This document shows positions 55,301 to 64,000 of a stretch of DNA of 64,000 nt, in pieces. The position numbers and the translations under genes are program-made. The notes under the pieces were generated by a model. That model did no database searches, was not told the origin of the DNA, and saw only the letters and a list, made by a program, of their open reading frames with translations. The stretch is from Takakia lepidozioides. Its lineage: Eukaryota > Streptophyta > Takakiopsida > Takakiales > Takakiaceae. The DNA is taken from contig CM060731.1 of assembly GCA_030704615.1 (NCBI GenBank), positions 43,152,001-43,216,000 on the forward strand. Direction: 5' to 3'. Position 1 is the stretch's first letter. Every line of letters begins with the position of its first letter.

Positions 55301-58300
55301 TGAGTACAATCTCTCTCTCTCCCTCGAGCAGTTGTTGATTTTTGGCTCTGGTTTTTGTTTCCTCTCTCATGTGTCTTTTCCCTTTTTGTCCCATAAGCTC
55401 TTTGAGCTTTCCGCGGACGTTATAAAGTACCATTTCATTTAATTTAATTTCTCTCTGGGCCTCCCTTGGACATCTTACTCTATTTTCTTGTGTGTCATAA
55501 TAATGAAGAACATGAAGAACATGATCCTCATCCTATGGTTCAGCCGGTGCATGAGCCATATCATGGGTATACGAAAGTAAATGTATGCAGTGTTTTACAT
55601 ATTAGAAACAGTCTTTGGTACATCTTCCCATCAATGCATACTAAGTCAAGGATGAACTTCATGAAGGATACTCAGAATGAGACTCATTGCTTGTCTTGTC
55701 AAACTGCCAGTGTTGATGCAAACAGTCAAAGAGGACATTCAAAATGAGAGAGTTGGGGTGGAAGAAGTTGAGATCATGACATTCTTCACAGTTGCAAACT
55801 TTTTCACTGCTTACCAACGTTTTCTCTTCATAAACCAGGTTTGTTCCCCACTCAACCCTCTCTCTCCGCAGAAGATAAAGTATCACTTCATTTCTCTTGA
55901 AGTTGAATGGTGGTGTTGTGTTGGAGGCTGGTTGTTGGGGACCAAATATTCATCTGTATTCTCTTTCCAAGCTCTCAGATCTTGCGTGGACGTGATAAAG
56001 TTCCTTGTTTTTGGGCTGTTTGTGGCCCCCAAGTTTCACTCTGCAGCCACTGCCTTGGACAGATTGACTAAAGGTAAGGTGGCCTCCGTCCGCCTTCAGG
56101 CCAAATGCAAGCAAATACATCTGCGTCATCCCCCAACCCAAAAGTGGCTGTTTGACACCGTCGTCAGCCCTGCTACCATCTATGGTTGTGAGTTCTGGGC
56201 ACCTGGTGTCCCTGTCTCCTGGTGGGAAAAGAATTTGGAACCATTACAGTCATCTTTTCTCCAAGCAATGCTTGGCGCCAGGAGCACAACTCCATCTCAG
56301 ATCCTTAGTGCAGAGTTCGCATGTGTACCATTGCAATCCGAGGCCCTCTTCCGGCTTACAATCTTTCTCCATAGATTACAGGCCCTTCCACCCAAGGGGC
56401 TCGTGGCAAGGGCCCTCACAACATCTATGAGGCTCAAAGCTGCAGGTTTCAGGAACTCCTGGTATGCTCGAGTGGACAGTTTATTTCAACGTAACGGACT
56501 ACTGCTTTCCTATTACCAATGAATCCAGATGAGGTGGACATCACATCCAGACATGACCGCAACAGACTCATTAGGAGAGAGCTTATGGAATTACATGTCA
56601 AGAGAACTTGGAAGCTACCCAATCTCACGACAAAGCTCCACTTCTATCGAGAGACATTCTTGGTGCTCCGCGATGATAGAATCTCGAGACCAAATTACCT
56701 TTCAGCATCCTTATCTCCTTCCCTCCTGAGGGCATTGGGGCGGCTCAGGGTGGGTTCCCACAACCTACGGAGAGAGACTGGCAGATGGGAAAACCTGCAA
56801 TGGGAGGACCGCCTATGTCCAGCTTGCATAGGGCGCAGCAAGGAAATTGAAACTGAAGAACACTTCTTCTTCTACTGCCCTCTATACTACGAGATCCGTG
56901 GGAGATTCCACTGTTTATTCAGTGGAACCCAAACTTTCACTGATGTCTTCCACTATGAGGATCCAAAATGCTTGGCAGCCTACCTGCACGAGGCCTTCAC
57001 CCTTAGACAATCGCTAGAACATTAATTGTGGTTTCTGGATTTGTTCCTCTCTCATGCTTTCTTCCATTTTGTCCCATAAGCTCTATGAGCTTTCCGCGGA
57101 CGTTATAAAGCACCATTTCATTTCATTTCATTTCTCACTGAAGTCTTCTACTATGAGGATCAGAAATGCTTGGCAGCTCACCTGCACGAGGCCTTGACCC
57201 TTAGACAATCCCTTGAGCAGTAGTTGTTTTTTTTGGCTCTGATTTTGTTTTTTCCATTTTGTCCCATAAGCTCTTTAAGCTTTCCGCGGATGTTATAAAG
57301 TACCATTTCATTTCATTTCCTCTCTTTCTCAATCCCTTGAGCAGTAGTTGCTTTTGGGCTGCTTTTGGCTGTGGTTTTGTCTCACATCCTATGTGCAGAG
57401 TTTGGATGCGTGCCACTTCAAACCGAGGCCCTATTCCGGCTTACAATCTTTCTTAAAAGGTTACAAGCCCTCCCACCCAAGGGGCTCGTGGCAAGAGCCC
57501 TTCGCAACATCTATGAGGCTCAAAACAGCAGGTTTCAAGCACTCCTGGTATGCTCAAGTGTGCAGTTTTTTTGAGCGAATGGACTCTCTATTGCTTTGCT
57601 ATTGCAGAGAATCCAGAAGGGGTGGAATCACATCTAAACAGGATCACAACAGACTCATTAGAAGGGAACTTATGGTACTACATGTCAGGAGAAGTTGGAA
57701 GCTACCCAATCTCACAATAAAACTCCATTTCTATCGAGAGACATTCTTGGTTCTCCATGATGAGAGAATCTTGCGGCCCAATTACCTTTCGGCACCTCTA
57801 TCTCCTTCCCTCCTGAGGGCATTGGGGTGGTTCAGGGTGGGCCCCCACAATCTACGGATAGAGACTGGTAGATGGGAAACCTGCAATGGGAGCCTATGCC
57901 CAGCTTGCACTGGGGCAACCAGGAAATTGAAACTGAAGAACACTTCTTCTTTTATTGTCCTCTATATTATGAGATCCATGGGAGAGTCCACTGTCTATTC
58001 TGCGGAACTCAATCTCTCATTGAAGTCTTCCACTGAGGATCAGAAATGCTTGGCAGCTTACCTGCACAAGGCCTTGACCCTTAGACAATCCCTTTAGCAG
58101 TAGTTGCTTTTGGGCTGTTCTTTGGCTCTGGTTTTGTTTCCTCTCTCTTGTTTTTTCCAGTTTGTCCCATAAGCTCTTTGAGCTTTCCGCAGACAATATA
58201 AAGTACCATTTCATTTCATTTCATTTCATTTCATTTGTTTTTCCCTTTTGTCCCATAAGCTCTTTGAGCTTTCCGTGGACGGTATAAAGTACAATTTCAT

Positions 58301-61300
58301 TTCATTTCATTTCCTCTTGTCCCATAAGCTCTTTGAGCTTCCCACAGACATTATAAATTACCATTTCATTTCATTTCCTTCTTTTTCCAATTTCCTCTCT
58401 ACTATGAAATCCGGGTCTGACTCCCTATTCCACGACAATCAATCCTTCACGGGGGTCTTTCATTATGGGGACGAGATATGCCTGACAGCATACCTACATG
58501 AGGCTTCCCACGTCAGAGGATGTTGAATATTGGTCTCTTTTTTGCTGCTTGTGTCCACTTCCTCTCTCTTTTAGCCTTCACCCTTTGACAATCCCTCGAG
58601 CAGTAGTTTTATTTTCGGCTCTGGTTGTGTCCTCTCATGTTTTTTCCCATTTTGTCCCATAAGCTCTATGAGCTTTCCGCGGACGTTATAAAGTACCATT
58701 TCATTTCATTTCTCTTTTAGCATTCTGTCTTCTGTCCATAAGCTCTTCGAGCTTCCTGTGGATTGTCCAAAGTTCCATTACTTTCCATTTCATCTCATCT
58801 TTCCTTTTTTTGTTTGTTTGTTTCTTTTGAGCAGTGGTTGCTTTTGGGCTGCTTTTGGCTGCGGTTTTTGTCTCGTCTTTCTTGTTTTTACCTTTTGTCC
58901 CATAAGCTCTTTGAGCTTTCCGTGTATGTAATAAAGATTTAAAATTCTGGCTTCAAGACCTCTTGATATGTGTGGGTCTCCCAACTTCTTTGAACAACGT
59001 GGGCTGTCCGTTGCTTCCCTATTGCCAAGAAATATTGAAAATTTCTTCAAAACACGACCGCATCGGGCGGGAGCAGATGGAACTTCATGTTAGACTGACC
59101 TGGAAACCAGTCAAATTACAACTAACTTGCAGTTACATCGGGAGACATATTTGGTCCTCCACGATGATAGAATCTTACAAGCCAATTTATTGTCTACAAC
59201 TCTTTGTCCATCTCTTCTCAGGGCATTGGGAAGGTTTAGGGTGGGCTCACACAGTATGTGCATAAAGACTGGTAGGCGATCTCGACTACGAGATCTGGAG
59301 GAGATGGTATTTACCTATTCCAAGATAGACAATCCTTTTCTCTGGCCCCATGAGCTCTTTGAGCTTTCCACAGATGTTATGAAGTACCATTTTATTTCTC
59401 CTGTCTGTATGATCATTTAGACGGGTATTAATTACAACCTATGACATCCTACTTTGTAAATCCGAGCTTTTCTACACCCAGTTCCAATCACATATCTACT
59501 GGAAAAAGGAGACCCAAAACACCTCGTGTATTGCTTCCAGTAACTATGCAACTTTTGCGCTGCATCCTATTCTTTCTTCAAACATGTATGTGCAGCCAAA
59601 TGGAGAGCGTGCTTTGGCCCAGAACAGAAGTGAGGGTGGCAGACATGAGAGTATGGCTTTGTGGGGTGGATGTGGCGGTATTGCTTCAACAATGGACGAA
59701 GACATGTTTACACTGGTAGTTGTCAAATGGCAAAGATTTGCAGAGTCTGCCAAAGAGACCAGTGATTGGTTTCCATCAACAACCAGTGGGTTCCTACTGA
59801 AAGAAATGGTGAGCTTGGAAATAACTCTCAGCTGAAACAAAGTAGATCATAACTGTGTGTTAGTCTCTGTGTCTCCTCATTGGTAATGCAACTGCAAGTA
59901 CATGTGTGTGATTTTGTTAGATGGAGGGCTGGATCATCAACATTATGCTTTCTGGTATGATATAAATGTAGGCCGGTTCTACACTCACTTGACCCTACCA
60001 GGTTGCCTATGTCAAGCACTACGCCAATTTCAGGGTTGATTAAATGCCGTGGAGGGTGAAAACCATGCAATTGGGTTTGAAGAGTTACTATCCTGTGGAG
60101 ACTCTTCTCTAAAGCGTATTTCAAACCAACGCTTATTACATTGGTCAATCAATCAGGACATTTCTCTTTTCCTATTTCTTCCTTGAAGTACTGCAAAATC
60201 AGAAGTTGCTTTATTTAAGGGTTGTACCGTTGCGGGATGGAGAACAGGCTAGAAGGCTCTTTCAAGTCTCCTCTCAAGTATGCACTAATAACTGCTGGGT
60301 AGCAGATTCATATGCTTGACTACATTCTGAAGGCTGCGGACCGTTCGACCTCAGAGGGAGAAAGAGAAGTGCGGGTAGCGCGTATTCTATTGTACAAGGT
60401 TTTCTATGACCACACTGAGAATGGCATACTACCCTTTCTTCTCTGTCTCATAAAAGCATTTGACATGCACAAGCAACCTCGCAGGTGTCTCTTACCTTTT
60501 CCTTCTTTCTCGTTTTTGCAATCAGCTGACCTTGCAAAGGACTTGGAGAAAGCACTGGTAGTTCCATGCTGAGATTGTGATCCAACTTGGATTATATGGG
60601 GCCGGATCAATGGCTGCAGGCCTACAGCATGTGTGAAACTGTAGTACTTTTCTGTTTTATTTGACACTGCTCTTTAGTCCATTACTAATACAGGTCAATT
60701 TCTCTCTGCATGTGCAGCCAATTGGCAGATTTGGTAGAAACAGCACATATCGTGCTTCGTCTTCTTGACTCCATCACTGCAGAAAATGGCACTTTACGTG
60801 TAAGGCAGATGTCTGTTTCCCTCTGACTCTTGCTCTGTTAGGACTCTAAGCTTTAAGTTGACATCAAGGAACCGAACAAGACTATTGGACATAACAGCAT
60901 TGTCAGATGTACTTCATGCCATCATATGCTCTTTATGCAGGTACTGAAGAAGGCTCGAAATGGCAAGAGGAAGGACAAGAAGGATATGCTCAATGACACA
61001 TCCGTTTCCTGCACACCTAGCATTCACACAGAAGCACAAACAGACCATGAAGTGGCTCACCCTCAAGAGAATAATCAGGAAAATCTACACACTTCAGAGC
61101 TCAATTCCAACATTTGTGGGACAACTGCAACAAATGTTGAAAATTACCAAGAGGGTACTGGTGCCTGTCCAGGTGAGAGAGGGCCAGAAAGTGACGAAGA
61201 AATACAAATCGAAAGAGTGACTACTGCAGGTTTAATGCAAGAAATGGAGGTGGACAATGAGATTGGTGAAGAGTTTGACAAAGACAGCAACAGAGAAGGG

Positions 61301-63987
61301 GAAGAAGAGATTGAGACAGGGGTTGAGGAGGATCATGATGGGGAGAGTGATGATGAGACAGAGCCGAATACGAAGGAACAGAGTTTAAATGTATATAAAT
61401 GTGTGAAGATGTTTGCCAACAATACAGTTTTGAATAATTACTGTTGGCTCTTGAAAAATTATACATACAACACTGCAGCGACCAATTACTACATTGTCCG
61501 TATGCTACAGCGTATCTGCGAGGATTGCTTGCTGGAACCCATGCTATATCAGGTTCTCTTTCAACTTTCTTATTCTTTTTCTACATAAATTTCTCTTATT
61601 AGGGACCCTGTTCGCATCCCATATGCCCTTATGCCCTTATGGATGTAATAAAATATTTTCTCCTTCTTTCCCTTGGGCTTCCTGTGGATACTAAATTTGT
61701 TCTTTTATTTATCTATGGGAAGCTCCAACTCATTTGAATGTTTGTACATTTTTTGTTTGCTATCTCGTCTGAGGGACGTGGATAAAATGAGAAGCCAACT
61801 TGCTATTTCAAACTGGAGTAGCTGAATTGTCTGTGAAATCCCTGGACATTCTGGACTTAGCTCTCAGTTGACAACTCTTAATGCTAAAGTTAATTGTTGT
61901 TGATACCTTTTATTCCAGACTGATGTACGTCATTTTCCCGTCTGTGGCAGATCTCGATACTACAGATGTGCTATGAGATTCTGTCTAATAGGGCTGTTCA
62001 AGTCTCCGAGCAGCACCAATTTGTGGTTGCCTTCTTGACAAGACTGGTCCGCCACCTCTTTCAAAAACTGAAGAGATCACCTCTGCTTTTTGTTGACCTT
62101 CTCTTTTGGAAGACGAAAGAGGACTGTCATTGCATAACAGCTGACTACATAATTCACCAGTTGGGGGGGGATGCGGGTGGGAAAGGGAGGGCTCTCAGCA
62201 AACAAAAGATAGCACCCAACATGCTTGACAGAAGGGCTTTACTAAGTGAGTCTCTAGGAGACGATGAGGACACAACAGTGCCGACCGTGTCCACTCTCTT
62301 TCGTACTCAAAACAGGTATGCTATTCTCCACCCTGGAGGTTTGGGACAATGCTGAAAGGTCTGACTGTCTCAATCTTGGGAGGAATATGCACATCAAATG
62401 ACTAACTTTCTGGAGTGACAATCATTTTTCTGTATGAAGGTAAAGTGTTTTAGTTAGTGCGCAGTGGTGGTTCCGGATTCTTCCTCTCCATTCTTCCCTG
62501 CCACCTAGTCTACTGGTCTGTGGCTGCAAGTTCATGCAAGAATGAGTACATTATCCCTCTCTTTCACAAAACATTTACAGAAATGAAATGAAATGAAATG
62601 GTGCTTTATAACGTCCGCGGAAAGCTCATAGAGCTTATGGGACAAAATGGAAGAAAACATGAGAGAGGAACAAATCCAGAAACCACAATTAATGTTCTAG
62701 CGATTGTCTAAGGGTGAAGGCCTCGTGCAGGTAGGCTGCCAAGCACTTTCCCATAAAGAATTTTCCGTTGTGGTTACTGTGAGTGTATATCTCACACTTG
62801 CTCTCTGTAAACAAGTGCACTATGGGGCAAGGACATAAGATCTTCTCAGTAAATTCTTGTTTAGGTACGTTTATTTTTGAAATATGGATATATCTTGATA
62901 CTTATGGGGGAAGGAGAGAGGGTGGGTCAACAGTCAGGTGAAGGTGGAGGTTAGATATTATTACTTAAATTTTCATGAGATGTTGTTAGTTGAGACACCA
63001 CAATGTGCATCTGGCAGTGAAGTAGGAGGAGACCAAAATCAGAGGGGAAAAGTGAAGCGACAAAGAGCTATAAGGAAGCGAGGTCCTTTCAGTGACGAAC
63101 AGGAGGAACAAATTAAAGAGCTCTTTGAACAGTAAGTTGCTACTGTTTCCCTTGTTGGAGGTAAAACATTAATATAGTGGGTTATATCAGGCATTCTATA
63201 CAAAATAGTATTGCAGACGCACTTCAAGAGATCATGTTATTGCCAGGAAAAGTGCATGTCCATTTGCTTCCTTAGAATGAGAGTTATTTTTTCACATTGC
63301 CCATATCCTCAACCAGCAAATGCCTGTTGCTTCTGCATCCCTCAAAATTAGTCCCAAACCTAGTTTACATATCAAATACCAGGTACAAAGACAAGCGGAA
63401 CTGCTCCCAGCTTATCGCTCAGGAATTATCAGGTTCTGGCCCGGTGGGAGACTCCAATGATGCATTTTCAGCTGCCCAGGTGGGTCGTGCCCTGAAAAGG
63501 TTTGGTCTAAAACGTGTTGTCAAAGGAGTTAGAGGTTCCAATCTGCTACAGAACCTCAACAGTCTAGAGGATAGTGAGGACAATGATGATGGGGACAAAG
63601 AAGATTGCGAGGATTTATCTGCTGGTGGCAATGGAACCCTTCAAAGTCCAGAGGATGTCATGCAAGACTACAGTGGGCAAGAAGATGAGGAGGAGAGTGC
63701 TCCAGTTAACAAGAAGCAGGAGTTGAAGAGCAAGCACATAAGGGGCCAAGGGAGACACAATGGTGGAGAACTACTTGGTTTCGCCTCGGCCAAATCAACG
63801 AAGAACACATCAGTATTGTCTGACTTGTTAAGCGATGAGGAGGAAGGCATGCACAGTGATGGCGAGAATCATGAACATGAGATAGCTAGTAAATACAGAC
63901 ATGGGCATACTGATGGAAGTACTCAGGACGGTGACCCTGCTCGAGCGAGTGACCATGGATCTGAAGATGTAGATGAATTACCGACTG
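49359..63987 (+). CDS. TIM: TIMELESS / Tof1 / Swi1 homologue, replication fork protection (3' end outside)
   Basis: Fourteen exons join in frame: 49359-49458, 51263-51415, 51781-51940, 52202-52526, 52890-53027, 53565-53757, 55711-55838, 59596-59808, 60306-60484, 60718-60799, 60941-61552, 61951-62315, 63018-63131 and 63383-63987. That is about 1120 codons so far, with all splice sites GT-AG. Family stretches are MNIESLTSVCTCLGSI, then NLKLIQRFLRRDDPIDR, VMVFLTMPVDPTST, NIPQQLEYLRNF, FQLVLTLIRNLLAVDD, LRYDNLLLLEIINHLFWGQ, DVSRHSGFSGTF, YNLLMQTVKEDIQNE and NYYIVRMLQRICEDC. TIMELESS with TIPIN travels with the replisome, stabilises stalled forks and signals checkpoints. An acidic region is in exon 11, and exon 14 begins a basic/acidic C-terminal region. 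Exon 1 is only 100 nt and lies 1.8 kb from exon 2. Introns 1, 4, 5, 6, 7 and 12 hold LINE fragments. Confidence 0.95.
49490..49830 (-). mobile_element. LINE-B tail fragments in TIMELESS intron 1
   Basis: Three or four inverted tails (the GAAATGAA type, then ACTTTATGACGTCTGCGG and AAGCTCAACGAGCTT) lie in line. The reverse complement gives the stem AAGCTC/GAGCTT with loop GTT. Each is under about 100 bp. Confidence 0.75.
50551..50865 (+). other. Intronic open frame, 104 codons, unknown
   Basis: The frame opens MGLQKLTTVLTRLAQPISAA and continues with VIHDVEQEMTWEKRIGC and VCVEWEREPEGTLINLM. It looks helical and protein-like but matches nothing I know. It lies inside TIMELESS intron 1 and is not needed for that gene, because exon 1 at 49359 joins exon 2 at 51263 in frame. 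It may be part of an inserted element. Confidence 0.25.
51218..51258 (+). mobile_element. LINE-B tail at the TIMELESS exon 2 acceptor
   Basis: GCGTTATAAAGCACCATTTC and three ATTTC units run to within five bases of the acceptor AG (51261-51262). Confidence 0.82.
52660..52790 (-). mobile_element. LINE-A 3' fragment in TIMELESS intron 4
   Basis: TTTGTTTGCCGTAGCCTTGT and CGCCCAGTTTGGACGG match the inverse of the LINE-A 3' end seen at 8085-8145. About 130 bp. Confidence 0.8.
53045..53560 (+). mobile_element. Cluster of LINE-B tails in TIMELESS intron 5
   Basis: About five tail fragments follow one another. Each has GAGCTTTCCGCGGAC- and TATAAAGCACCATTTC-type sequence and a short ATTTC array (near 53070-53115, 53215-53270, 53270-53300, 53330-53385, 53395-53450). 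The last one (53520-53560) reaches the exon 6 acceptor. Confidence 0.82.
53880..55040 (+). mobile_element. LINE-B copy 1 in TIMELESS intron 6
   Basis: After a lone tail (53881-53946) comes a 5'-truncated copy from about 53960. The frames 53963-54415 and 54406-54741 encode the C-terminal part of a LINE protein (LTKGKVAS-like start, GLVARALTTSMRLK, RRELMELHVRRSWKLP, RETFLVLRDDRI) and a damaged knuckle. It ends with the hairpin AAGCTCTTTGAGCTT and an ATTTC array near 55020. No reverse transcriptase core is present. Confidence 0.88.
55058..55311 (+). mobile_element. LINE-A 3' fragment in TIMELESS intron 6
   Basis: Sense LINE-A sequence runs from GAGGCTGAGCCAAAAGCCC to GGCTACGGCAAACAACGTC, then TTATGAGTACAATCTCTC. 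It is closely similar to 8082-8330 inverted, and lies directly between two LINE-B tails. Confidence 0.88.
55312..55453 (+). mobile_element. LINE-B tail, intron 6
   Basis: TTTTGGCTCTGGTTTTTGTT, AAGCTCTTTGAGCTTTCCGC and TATAAAGTACCATTTCATTT: the last 130 bp of LINE-B attached directly to the LINE-A end. Confidence 0.85.
56015..57135 (+). mobile_element. LINE-B copy 2 in TIMELESS intron 7 (best preserved)
   Basis: Two frames, 56015-56522 and 56519-57025, encode TKGKVASVRLQAKCKQIHL, FWAPGVPVSWWEKNLEPL, GLVARALTTSMRLKAAGF and RTWKLPNLTTKLHFYRETF. The knuckle is CPACIGRSKEIETEEHFFFY followed by C (C-x2-C-x11-H-x4-C). The 3' end has the hairpin AAGCTCTATGAGCTT and three ATTTC units. It is 5'-truncated and lacks reverse transcriptase motifs. 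Confidence 0.9.
57136..58232 (+). mobile_element. LINE-B copy 3 plus an extra tail
   Basis: A short 3' piece (57136-57320) is followed by a copy from about 57335 whose frame (57348-58097) encodes VPLQTEALFRLTIF-type and RRELMVLHVRRSWKLP sequence. It has small deletions in the knuckle region. It ends with AAGCTCTTTGAGCTT and a run of ATTTC units at 58204-58236. Confidence 0.87.
58233..58940 (+). mobile_element. Run of LINE-B tails in TIMELESS intron 7
   Basis: Tail copies lie end to end (near 58245-58312, 58316-58378, 58610-58712, 58733-58795, 58835-58935). A 150-bp knuckle-region scrap (58385-58530) interrupts them. Loops between the conserved stems are TTT, TAT and TTC. Confidence 0.82.
58941..59400 (+). 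mobile_element. LINE-B copy 4, diverged
   Basis: Diverged matches to the RRELMELHVRRSWK and RETFLVLRDDRI region are at 59050-59180. They are followed by GAGCTCTTTGAGCTTTCCAC and AGTACCATTTTATTTC near 59349-59398. It is the oldest-looking copy. Confidence 0.7.
62578..62745 (-). mobile_element. LINE-B 3' end, inverted, in TIMELESS intron 12
   Basis: GAAATGAAATGAAATG, then GTGCTTTATAACGTCCGCGG and AAGCTCATAGAGCTT, run on to the end of the LINE-B coding region (CTAGCGATTGTCTAAGGGTG). It is close to copy 2 in sequence. Confidence 0.87.
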
Positions 63988-64000
63988 GTAAGTGCCCTTT

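Noticed and set aside
55466-55680. TIMELESS exon encoding EEHEEHDPHPM
   Set aside because: It looks coding, but exon 6 (ending 53757) joins exon 7 (from 55711) in frame and keeps the family sequence without it.

Overview
The window is nuclear DNA of a streptophyte, meaning a green plant or a charophyte alga. It holds four multi-exon genes with GT-AG introns, all on the + strand. Plant-type telo-boxes (AAACCCTAA) lie ahead of two of them. The transposons include CACTA, MULE and LINE types plus a piggyBac, a mix that fits a charophyte, bryophyte, lycophyte or fern better than an angiosperm. The species cannot be fixed from the sequence.

Layout. Positions 1-2752 are the end of a decayed MULE-type element with a FAR1/MULE transposase pseudogene and a GC-rich terminal repeat. 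Positions 3776-19053 are a second, 15.3-kb element of the same terminal-repeat family. It carries an Ulp1-like protease gene on the - strand. An intron of that gene holds an 11.6-kb CACTA element (5359-16950, GAC target duplication), and the CACTA holds a 5'-truncated LINE (8077-10587, 15-bp target duplication). Positions 19863-22834 are a mitochondrial coiled-coil gene of the DUF1640/CCDC90/MCUR1 family. Positions 22.8-26.5 kb are intergenic, with repeats and a few weak exon candidates. Positions 26568-31182 are a piggyBac element bounded by TTAA. Positions 31441-40372 are a complete 16-exon SDA1 gene (60S ribosome biogenesis). Positions 40.4-45.2 kb are intergenic with a tRNA-headed SINE-like element. 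Positions 45212-47071 are a CCC1/VIT-type iron transporter gene. Positions 49359 to beyond the right edge are a TIMELESS/Tof1 replication-fork gene (14 exons seen), whose introns are packed with 3' ends of LINEs.

The host genes are housekeeping functions and do not form a pathway. The distinctive biology is in the mobile DNA. There are three levels of nested transposons. A LINE family ('LINE-B') has a 3' tail that pairs a conserved hairpin with an (ATTTC)n repeat, and it has piled up in TIMELESS introns so that two splice acceptors now lie directly in its tail. The piggyBac ends only 254 bp before the SDA1 start codon. Exon boundaries of the four host genes were set by hand from reading frame, splice dinucleotides and remembered family sequence. 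No database search was run.
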